Part shown: positions 47,445 to 59,000 of the stretch, in pieces | Numbering within the stretch: position 1 is the stretch's first letter | How the letters are laid out: each line of letters starts with the position of its first letter | From: Escallonia rubra | Taxonomy: Eukaryota; Streptophyta; Magnoliopsida; Escalloniales; Escalloniaceae | Assembly: GCA_033065855.1 (NCBI GenBank) | Contig: JAVXUO010002487.1 | Coordinates: 95,789-159,788, forward strand | Direction of reading: 5' to 3' | DNA: 64,000 nt | Translations under genes and position numbers: made by a program | Notes under the pieces: generated by a model | What the model was told of the DNA's origin: nothing | Databases searched by the model: none | The model's input: only the letters and a program-made list of their open reading frames with translations

Positions 47445-48007
47445 TGTATAAGGGCACGACAGATACCGGATCGTGGCGCGGGATGAGGCCCTTCAAAAGC
47501 CGTAATGCGGGATGAGGCACTTCAAAAATGAACCATCCAACAACGCATGCCCCAAAAGTTTGTAAAATCATGACCGACTCGAGTGTCAAAATAAATACCC
47601 TAAAAAGTGATGGAGCTGACAATTGTACACTACTGTGCTAGTCTATGGCGATGCCCCGGCCGGGCCCAAATTTAACTGCTCGAAATCCAAATGTCATTGA
47701 TTGATTTCGTAAATCGTGTGATGGCGTCCCGACCAAGTTATAATATTGAATCCCCAAATACTGGCAGAGAAGACGCCATGTTCTCTCTCCGTCTCTCCCT
47801 CTCCCCCGCACCCCTCCACTCCCCCACTTGACCAACAAACCCCATTATCAATACCCTTACACATAAATGTGTGATCTGCACGCACATCTGAACGTGCCTG
47901 ATTATCTTCTGGATCTAGAGCCCATTAATCTGTGATGGGTTTTGAGCTTTAAAGATTTGATAGATCTTACAGGACGTTTGCGGTAGTTGGGTGGGTGGTG
48001 GGCTAAG
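47445..48007 (+). promoter_or_regulatory. Upstream region and presumed 5' UTR of the RING-H2 gene
   Basis: A C/T-rich stretch (47780-47825) and moderately GC-rich DNA precede the start codon, as in many plant 5' leaders. I cannot place a TATA box or a start site with confidence. The hAT element at 46820-47444 sits about 560 bp upstream of the ATG. Confidence 0.35.
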
Positions 48008-48154
48008 ATGGGATCGAGCAGCAGCAAACCCAATGCTGCCGAGCCATCATCGACGGCCGGCTTTCGCCGGAGCCGATCAATGGGGACGAGGGTGCTCCAC
48101 TCTTCGTGCCTTGGGGGGCCATCTGGATCTCATGACAGTGACTGTGACGAGCAG
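48008..48154 (+). CDS. RING-H2 gene exon 1
   Basis: It encodes residues 1-49, from MGSSSSKPN to SDCDEQ, and ends in phase 0 at donor gtgacc. The intron that follows is 4253 bp and contains GA arrays. Confidence 0.85.
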
Positions 48155-50050
48155 GTGACCTTATCTTACGTCTACACACGCACACGCGCACACTGTTGGT
48201 GTAATGTGAGTGGGTTTTCGCACTTTCTGGGCGTGCGGCTATCTCGTAGTAGAATATATTGTGAAAAGGGATGGGCATACAGGGTTACGATTATGATGTC
48301 AGTGTTTGGTGATACTAGTATGCATTTCTTTCAGTAAATTGATGTTGCCATATTGGTCGAAAAGAGCTCGATAGGATCGGAAGTTACTGTGTTTAGTTTG
48401 TGTGTCCTACGTTTCGAGAGTGTAATGTACCCAATATATTGCGCAAGCTGTTCCTACGGCAACACTTAAGGGGGTCAAAATTTAATAGCAGTAGGGAATG
48501 TCAATTAGATCAAGGAGAATCTAAGGTTTACGGTACCAAATTTTTCCCTAACTTCGCGAACATTGGTATATAATGCTACTAAGGATTTTGTGTAAATGTC
48601 AAAGGTGAGTGCGCGGAGCGCCTGGCCTTGCCTTTTGGTGTTGAGGTTGCTCCTTTTATGCAATATGTTGAAGGGGAGGTCAAGGGAGTCATTTCCAAGG
48701 AAGCTGTTTGGCGGGCCTTGTGGAATAGTAGCTTTTTATGCTTGGACAAGAGCCTTCTTGTTCTATTGGCTTCTGAACAAGGGAGAAGAAGAATTCTGTT
48801 GGTGGTGTTTCGTGCACAAGGATGGTTGAGTATTTACTTCTTTATTGCCAAGTGGCTCGAAGCTCGAGGAATTTACCATTTCCCTTTGTCATTATATGTT
48901 CTGATATCAAGAGGATGTGTTGCAGCTAAGGTGCTGAGGGGGGATCTTAGGCGGTGAGAATGGCCTCTGCATGCCATATGTTGTCCACAAGGGTGAGTAT
49001 TAGATTTCGTTTTATGGTACGAGCTTCCTCTAGACCGCCCTTTTTGCTCTTTTTAGTCTTTTTCTCATCCAAGTTTAGGAGGATTTTTTTGATCAGCTGT
49101 GGCTTTCCTAGGTTTAAGGTGAAATCTTTGTAGAAGCATTTAGCTTTTTCGGATGCTTCTTGCTGTGGGCAAGAGGTCTGGATTTATCTAGGGGTCCTTA
49201 GGGCATAGGAACTTGAGTCACTCGTGGGTGCCTAGGTAATTAGTGTTTCTTTGTTTAGTTTACTATTAGTTTCCATTTTTTACAGATAAGGAAAGGGGTA
49301 CTGAGCCTCTAACGCCTACTGAGATTTTCATACTCTTTTTGACTTTTTTCACATTCACAAATTTGTGGACAAAATTCCCTATGAAGTTCAAACGATAGGG
49401 TCGCAACTATATGGACAAAACTCTATTCCAAAAGGAGTGGATTGAGCTCCAAATGATAGTTATCACAACTCAGAATGCCTGTAGCTCCAAAAAGCATTCT
49501 TTGGTGCTACCAATCATTATAACCAGCTGATCCGCAAGACCAATCACCATTTAATGAACATATACATTAATACAGAACCTGAACGTTCTCAGAAGGTACT
49601 TCTACAAGTATGATTGAAGAGGAAAGTTTGAATCAGAGTCATCACATCTACATTTGGCAAGCATGCACAAGCGAGGTCAAGTATAACCTCAACAATATTA
49701 GGACCATGTGCTTGGAATACGTCATAAAGGGTTTATTTTCTGAATGATTTTGAACTAGTGGGCATCCGTGCCTCTAACCTCTCCTTTTGCCATTTCAATT
49801 GTGGGGAGAATTGCACCAACATGCTGGTCATTTTCTCCTCTTGTCAGTACTTTATCTATCTGGTCTGGGTAGTCCCCCAAATCAAAAGTACTTGAAAGTT
49901 TAGCTGTCATGTAACAGAAAAAAAACAAGAACAAGTGTTGGCAGCAAATTGCTTTGCTCCCGATGACGCTAATAAGTCGACCCAAATGATGAGGTACTCC
50001 CCACATTTGATGAGAGAGAGGGGGTGTGGGGGGGGGGGGAGGGAGGGAGG

Positions 50051-50081
<31 letters not shown>

Positions 50082-53000
50082 CTGCCATAAGAATCCCACC
50101 AATGCATCTCTAGGCCATTTCATCTGCATTTCTTATATAATGCTTCCATCATCGTGTACCCATACCTGTAGCCCTTTAAGCTAAAGATGTATTGGAAGCT
50201 ATACCAATTTCTTATTGCAAGCTATCCCAAAAATGTATTGGAGTATATATGAGTTGGTGTCTATTGTACTACACAATAAGTTTTAACCATGAGGCTTATA
50301 ATGATAGGATGACCCAAATTGTGAGATTCCAATTTTGGCACTTCTAGGTGCGAGCTTACTTGAAAATAGTTACAATTTTATTGCTCAAGAAGTTGAAGTT
50401 GACTTAATATGCTTTTGAGTGAATGCTAGTTTTATTGGAAAACTAGTTTTCCTTTTGGCACTGAAGGCTACCAATTTATACATGCTCCAGTGTCTGATTA
50501 GCTCAATGACTTAAGAACCTAGGTTGTGCCTTGAACTGGAAAGTTATGGAGCTAAGATTGAGCAGTAGATAGCAAGGATGTCTAAATGTATGAATCTTAT
50601 CTTAAAATGATTGGTGTTTATTGAGATATTCAATCGTCTCAAGACCTTAAAGTTTAGACTCACTAATTAAATGAGGGAGAGAGAGAGGGGGAGAGTGAGG
50701 GGGAGAGAGAGAGAGAGAGAGAGAGAAGAATGAGCTGAAGATGAGCAGTAGATAGCAAGGTTACGTAAGTGTATTTATTCTATCTCAAAATTATGGATGG
50801 ATAATAATTGTTAGGAGAGAGAGAGGGGAGGGGGAGTGAGAGAGGGAGAGAGGGAGGGAGGGGGGAGGGGGAGGGGGGGGGGGGGGGGGGGAGAGTGTTG
50901 CAGGCTTATTGTTTGCTTGACAAAGTCGACAATGAAAGTTATTGCTTCTTCACCCAATTTATAACCATCAAAAAATGAGAAACCATAGCCAAAGGATTCT
51001 AACAGAACACGTTTCAAGAAAGACATTGACTGAAATAATAAAAAAGCAAAAGCTTTCTGGAGCTGTTAGAACTATCTGGACAGCTTGGCTTCTTCACCCA
51101 ATTTATAACCATTAAAATGAGAAACCTTAGCGAAAGGATTCTATCGGTCATTTTTAGCACCTGTTTAAAAGTTGGTCTTTGTTTCCCGCTTGATGTTTCA
51201 GAAACTTGACTTCCTTAGCTTTCCAACCATCTAAGGCTTGGTAGACTGCACGCCAAAATCCCTAGATTTTACTTCAAATTATGGTGCATACCTTTCAAAA
51301 GCAGTTGCCTGAAGTATGTAATGAAGTAAGCTAGGCTGTATTACTTTCTGAACGGCAAGTAGGAAACCGATTTTTTTTTTTACAAGAAATAATGGCCGAA
51401 ATACCAACAGAGACCAATCTGTCCACTTGTATTTCTAGCTGTAACACAATGCTGGGGGCGTTTTTCAGTCAGATTATGCACCTTGAAACTCCTAATAAAT
51501 AGCTTCTTCGAACAAAATGAGAATATATAGATATCATGTATAAATTTTTGGACTCAATGCTTGTTGGTAATATCTCCTTTGGACACTGATTTTGTGTGCA
51601 AGGGCAAGAGCGCAAGGGCAAGCTGCTGGCTTGACTGCTGTTTGTATGGTTTTCACTATTTTAAAGGTTTTGCAGCATGACCAGTCTTTGGATTTAGTTA
51701 GGTTCAACTTTTTGATTGCGAGTCTTCATATGAGGGTTTTTGCTGTTTTCTTCTTCTAACAGGAGAAGATCTTGTGTTGTTCTCAGGGAACTTGATCCCA
51801 ATGACTTTCCTTTTGTTTAGAGTGATTAGGTCCTGTTTTTTTTTTTTTGTCCCTTTCATTTTTCTTTGCGGTGGCCAGTAGGTATAGGGGCCGTGGTTGA
51901 ACAGATTCTGGGTTTGGGTGCTAGACTGAGTGTGAGCTGGTTATGCGGGACTTACGTTTGTTTTTAGTACATGTCTAAACTCTAATGAGTATGCTCAGAC
52001 ATTTTAGAAAATAACACAAAGCTGGGTTTTGCTTACTTGAAAGTGCTATCCTGAGCTCTATATATTTTTAGCCTCAGTGCTGAGATGGATTGATCTCTCA
52101 CTTGTGGTTTTCTGATAACTACCAAAAGCTGATGGTCTTTGCACCAGCTGGTCTTATAGCAAATATGTAAACCTGCCTTGAATGTGGTGCAGAAGGGAGC
52201 TTAGATCAACTTCATTTCATCTAGTCTTTGTAGTCGATATATCCTATAAGTGCTTTGTCTTCTGAGTATTAAAAGAGTCAAGTGATATGATCCAACTGAT
52301 CATTTTGGTTGCAAGCCAGTAGTTGACATTTCATAAAACAGACGAAATACACTTAGTTGGGCATGAGTCCATGTGGAACTTATCTGAAAAATCCTCTCAT
52401 TCTTCAGGTTTTTGACTATCAGTCCAAGGGAAATGGTAGAGAAAGCCCATGTGAAAACCAGAGAAAATATGACTTGGCTCATTCAGGCCAAGGGGAAGGT
52501 GAATGCTACAGAAAGGTTGAAGTTGAAGCACCTAATAAAACGACCTGTGTATCTTCCAACATTGAGCTTGATGAGTGGGGTGGTCAATCAAGCTTTTCAG
52601 ATGCCGTCTCTAGAGCTGGTAGTACATCTTCGCGAGCTTTCTCTTCTAGATCAATGAACCCTTCAAGTCGCTTCCTTTCTCGCTTCAGATTCTTTCCTGG
52701 TAATGCAAGCTTCAGGCTAAGAAGAACAAGCAGCCTAGGATCTTCAAGGGGGTATCATGGATCTTCCACAAGTTTTGCGATACCGAACGATGATGAAGAA
52801 GTTCATCCTCACACAGGTCCATCCAATGAATTGTATAGCAGAAATGAAGCTGCACATGGTTGTGACTTACTTCCTGCATGTGTTGTAAATAGGTCTCGTA
52901 GACGGCATGGAAAGTTTACTTCTTGTTTTCCTTCCAGTTCTGGCTTTTCTGGTAACTCACAAGGTGACCAGATAACTTCTACTCAAGACGACGCCATCGA

Positions 53001-56000
53001 TATCTCTAATACTAGAGAGGAGCTTGATATAAGTCTGCGGTCCCCAAGAAATCAACCTGCAATTGACGGTCCTGAAACAAGATTGGCTGGTAGGCGGACT
53101 GGAGTCCGAGAACCTGCGGAAGGGAATGTTCTTTTTAGCAGAACCCTAAGTGTTGGAAGACTACGTGACAGAGTTCTTCGCAGATCATCATTTCCTGACT
53201 TAATATCTTATCCTTTGCAACAATTCACCGAAGTGAGAGCTCCTAGTCAACCAATTTCTTTGAATTATTCTTCATCCAACATGTCTAGCTCCTTTTACAA
53301 TAGCCAAGAATATGAAGTGGGAACCTCACATGTAAGAGAAGCAAGATATCATGATCTCTTGGAACATCGATCAGATTTCCTTGAACGAAGAAGAAGAATA
53401 AGATCTCAGGTATGCTATGCTTCTTAAAGAGTTATATCGGGTATGTCCTATTCCTTGGCGAAGAAAAGCAATATGGAAAAAGCTTTTAGTTTTCTGCATG
53501 CACTAATGTCATAGAACCATTTTTGAAAATCATATTCAGAACATTTAGCAGGCACGCAGCCTTTGACCATTTAGGCCTATATTTGTGAAAGGATATCCCC
53601 TGCATTTCCTAGAGCCCCTTTGGGATTGATTCTCAAAAATAGTTTTTGGATTAAAGCAGAAACAGTTTTCAGAAAACAGTCTTAATCAGTTCTTTTGCAG
53701 AATCAGCCTTGTTTAGCAAAAGTTGCTGAAATTGTAGAAGATGTTTGGGTAATAAGTGTTGAAAACAAGTTTAACGTGGGAGAATGACTAAGAAGAGTAT
53801 CAAAGAACACACAAGATAATCAATATTTTCTGTTAACAAAAGATTCAAACAAACAAACTATACATGGAAACTTTAAACTGGTTTATTCCGCAGCAGCAAA
53901 TGCTAGTTACAATATGGGTTCCAACGAAGCAGATTTAATCATTAGTCAAGCCCAAGTGAATACACTCTGTACCCCTGAGTTTTGGGTTCAATACACTCGC
54001 TACCCTTGTTAATGGGGAAATTACACTCACACCCTCTTTAGTTGGTTTTTTGTGTAAAATGACTTGATTGCCCTTACAGGTTGAAGATATTTTCAAATGT
54101 TAACCCTTTTCAGAAATTTAAATCCTACCACCACCACCATTGCTGAAACACAACCACTCACCCACCACATCACCAGCGATAAACAAGAAGCCCACCACCA
54201 CACATCGACCACCACCGACCAACCACACCTACCTTATCCCACCACCACAAACAGTCCCACCACCACAAACAGTCCCACCACCTATACCGATTGCTCCATG
54301 ACCAACAAAAACCCAAAGTCCAATCCAAAAAAAACTCAAATCCACCATAGCCGCCGGATTGCCACCACCATTGCCGCCAAATACCGCCAACATCACCGTA
54401 GTTGCCGAATTACCATTTCCAGCCACCAACAAAGACTGACTACACGCTGATAGGTTTGTGTTTGTATTTGCGTTGTTTGTGTGTGTGAATGTGGGTGTGT
54501 GGGATAGGGGGTGGGAGAGCGGTGGCGGAAGGGTTAGGCAAAAGGGGTGTGTGTGTATCTGTGCCTGCCGTGTGTGTGTGCACGTCTGTGGGTATGCGTT
54601 TGTGTTTGCGTTAGTGTGTGCCTGTGAGGGTCTGGGCGTGTGTATGGGTGGGAGTGCCGGTGGTGAAGGGTGCTGTTGGGGGGATGTTTGGGGGGGGGGG
54701 GTCCTGACTGTGGGGTGCTGGGGGGGGTCTTGACTGTGGGGTGTATGTGTGTGCGTGTTTATGTGTGTGTGTGCCGTGTGTGGGGAAATGGGGTAGGGGT
54801 GGGAACATCGGTAGTTGGGGGGTGGGTAGGTTTCGTGACCATGGGGTGTGTTGTCTCTGTGTGGTGTGTGTGTGTGGGTAGGTGGTGAGAGTGCCAGTGG
54901 TGGAAGGGTTAGGCGGATGGTGTTTATGTGTGTGTGCCGTGTGTGGGGAAATGGGGTAGGGGGTGGGAACATCGGTAGTTGGGGGGTGGGTAGGTTTCGT
55001 GACCATGGGGTGTGTTGTCTCTGTGTGGGTAGGTGGTGAGAGTGCCAGTGGTGGAAGGGTTAGGCGGATGGGGTTGAGGGGTATTTTTGGGTTTCCATTA
55101 AATTATAACGGCAACATATGGCGTCATGATAACGTGAGGGGGTTTGTGATACACAGACCAACTGTCAAGGAAAGGCGGTGTAATTTCCTGAATAAGGGGG
55201 TCGTGAGTGTACTAAACCCAAAAGACAGGGGTAACAAGTGTAATATTCCCAGTTATAGATTAAGGCTATTCGTTTTTTCTTTGTGTTATCATTTCCCCTA
55301 TAAGGAAGTGCAAAGAGCAAAAAGAAAAAAATGGGTGTAAAGAGCTCTCCTACGACAAACAGTGAAGCCCTAAAATAAAAGGTCTCAAAAAGGGCATTCA
55401 ACTTTATTTTATACTCCCGGAGGGTCCCTAAAAAACTGATCATATTTCCTTTTTGGGCCGTCCCACAAAAAGTGATCGCTTCCAAATTAGAAAAGATTCT
55501 ATAGGTATTTTTACATACTTACCCTTTTTATACTTTTTTTATTCTATTTCTCTCACCATATTTAATTCTCCACCAACTCATTTTCTCTCTCCTGACCCAC
55601 CACTTTACACTTTTTTATTCTATTTCTCTCTCCACATTTAACACTCTACCAACCAATTTTCTCTCTCATGGCCCACTCTCTTCCCCCCTCTCTCTAAAGG
55701 GTAAAATGGGAAAGACACACAATATATAACCTAAATCCTTAATATACGTGCAAAGTGAAATGTATCACTCTTTTAGGGACGGAGGGAGTAATAAATATGA
55801 GGGTAATCTAGTGCTTTTGTTAATAAAATTTGTTTCTCGAGAAGTGTTTAAAACCATAAACCACACAAACCTGCTTAAAACAAGTTTGACCACTCTAAAA
55901 TAAACCCAAACACCGTCTTATTGGGCTATACCCTTACATCTAGGGCCCATCACGTCTCTTTGTAGATTTCTCCTTGTGCTTTTATCTATTATTACTTTTG

Positions 56001-59000
56001 TCATACTATGCTCAAGAACGCAAACTTTATAAAGGTACGCGCTCTTCAGCGCATGGGTAGCCGTTTCGAGAACATGTCCGGACATGAGAGGTCTTGTATC
56101 TTATCTGGTCAACATAGAAGAGGACATTGCACATGTCGTGTTGGTTCTCGTTCCAGTGACGACACAAGTACTAGAGCTAGCATATCAAGAATTGTTATGC
56201 TGGCTGAAGCTCTCTTTGAGGTGACGTTACCTATCTCTAAGTGTGGCTTCTTCTGGTGTTCCTTTTTTACACAAGTCGATATGAGTAGAATTTTCTTTAC
56301 TTATCTTAATTAGGTTCTGGATGAAATTCACCAGCAATCTGTTGTTTTATCTTCACGGCCATCAGCGTCTTCCGTCATATCTGTTCCTGCTCCGCATGAA
56401 GTGGTGAATTCCCTGCCAATAAAGCTTTATACCAAAGTGTCTACTCATCTAAACGAGGAGGCTGTGCAGTAAGTTACTCTGTTTCTCCTTTAGTACAGTT
56501 TGTGATTGAAAATGTTGAATTCTATATCATTAACACCGAGGGAGACCGTATAGCATGCTGAGACTACTTCTCAATTCTGAAATCTTCTTTTCGTGGTGTC
56601 TTAAGTGACATTGTGCCCTATGCCCAGCATACACGACGTTGTGCATTACGTCGTCCTTTAATTGACGACAAATCAACAAGAATCAATTGGAAAATACTAC
56701 TCCCTCCGTGCCTAAATAGGTGATTGCTTTGATACAGCACACATTTTAAGAAGGCTATTTTAGTTGCTTTAGTTTCCTTTCTTACCCATTTTTTTTGTGA
56801 AATAACTAGAATGGTCCCACTTTTGTTTCTCACCCTTTAGCCTCTGTCTTTCGGTAAGTTACCAAATACCAGTTAAAGGAGTTATTATTATTTTTTTTTT
56901 ACTATTTTCTTTTTCTCTGTATCCATTATTTCATTGTGTGATTGGAAGATGACGGCTGAAGAAGAAAACATGATTCTTGATTAGAAAAATCTTGAAGGGA
57001 CAGACACAACGAGCATACTCCCGATGGTTACACCCCAGCCCACGCATCGCCCACCCAGTTGATCCCCTAACTTTAGATGTTTTACCAATCTCCGTCCATT
57101 CAATATAAGCTCGCGTAGTCCACTGCCTAGTACGCCTTGGCGTCCACTCTTTAACATCTTCCAATAAGGATTGCTGAGCTCTTTCAAAGATACAATCCTC
57201 AATCATCACAACCATCATCTGCACACACAGCCTAAAAAACGTCCTCAATCACCTTCCCCATCATCGTCCAACGTATTCACATCAGCACCCACTTTTCCAT
57301 AAAACGAACCTCAACCTGGAAGAGCTCGAGCGTTTGATAAATTGAATCGGAACTCGGAGATCTGAAGCTTGATAATCTTTCAAAATTTGATCTGAAACTT
57401 AGATCTAACTCCAGGGTTAATACTTAATCCTTGCCTTTGTTATCTTCAAGTCACCGCTGGTGACGGTGATGGTTCGGCCGCACTTGCAGTAGTGAAGTGG
57501 CGGAAGGTTGCAGCGGTGACGGGATAAAGGATTGGTGCTGAGAGACGATACTATCAGGAATTCATTCTCATTACAATAGGTTGAACAGCAACTTGTCGGT
57601 GAAGTTGCTGCTTCCTTGTGTTTTGGTGAGGTGGTGATAAAGGCAAATTAGGTTTTACGATGCCAAATGGAATTGAGAGAAGAAAACATTAAAGTAGGTC
57701 GCAGTTCCTAAAAGTAAGGGATAATAGCACTAAACCCATCGAGGTTATAGGATAATATCAGTCAACCCCAATGACTATCAAAAGGCTGCATGTCTATCCA
57801 GAATCTATATGTTTTGTTGCATATGTTTTTCTGTTAGTGGTCCGCTAGAAATTTATTAGATATTGGGTCACATCACCATACTGCACTTCATATATGACAA
57901 TTCGGGAATATAACTATACAGAGTTAACTCAGGGATGCATGGGATATCTCAATGATTTTATTTGTTAGTGGGTTTCTGTACGCCAATTAATTTGAAAGCA
58001 GCAAGTGAACTAGTAAGCTGGGTGCGGATGGTGACTATTGGTGGTTGAATGGAATGGATTTTGGGTGCTGCGCTAGCATCGACTGTGACTAACTAGTTGT
58101 GAGGGTGATGCCATGGTGATTCTCGTAGTGGTCTATGGTCAATTTTGCATTGCTGAGGTGGGTACTTTAGGTATCTTTTTTGGAACTATTGGAATTTGAT
58201 GACAACATTTAAGGTTGGATTGGATAGGTTAGATGGAGAAGAACCATTAACTGTTGACATTGATTTCTGAAAGAAGAAGAAAAATCTCCAAGTGGGTTTG
58301 AGGAAGAAGATGAGAGAGGGGGATTGAAAGTAGATAAACCGTTATGTAAGGGCTAAATGAGTCTTTTAACGCAAATTATCATTTCAATTCCTATATCGTT
58401 TGGTCAAAGGACATTCTCTGTTGTTTAGAATAAATAGCGGATATGCCTGATATTACCCCCTGACCTCAATGACTTTAGGGAAACTATCCCTAAAAGTAAC
58501 TAGCATACTGGCCTCAAAGTATAGTGGATATTCTTGCCTACACTATCTACTAGTGATGGAAAATGTGGAATAGAGTACATCATTTATACGATATGGATGG
58601 TGATCACTACTCCCTCTGTCCCATGGATGTTTTGTTTGATAAAACACAAAATTTAGAGAACCAAATTTCAATTTTTTTTCCAACATTGCCCATAGGAACA
58701 AAAGTTTTGAAGAAGCACATTATGTTCTCTTTTCTAAGGGTAATATAGGAATGTCTTGTACTTCTGTACATTTATTTGTATAGGTTTGACATATAATTTT
58801 AGACAGACCAAAATGGAATGCAAGAAACTCAAAATGAGACTCAGGTTGTAATTTGGTACATCCCAAGGTGATCAGTTCTTCTGGGATGGAGGGAATATTT
58901 TCTCTTTAAAAGGCCCTCATAGTCTGCCGTTACCTATAAGAAGTGTTTTTTCTTTGATACTGGAGATGAGAATTTTACCACTTTCCCTGCCTTCTCCTAA

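Noticed and set aside
48628..48957. 109-codon + strand frame within RING-H2 intron 1
   Set aside because: No motif recognised, no splice signals in phase with exon 1, and a second frame overlaps it; probably a chance frame or old element fragment.
54229..54972. Longest minus-strand frame (247 codons), His/Pro/Thr-rich
   Set aside because: It is the complement of GT/GGGT-rich repeats inside a transposon; low-complexity residues, overlapping frames on both strands and no homology-like motifs.
56931..57248. 105-codon minus-strand frame in RING-H2 intron 4
   Set aside because: No recognised domain, overlapped by another minus-strand frame, and located in transposon-rich intron DNA.
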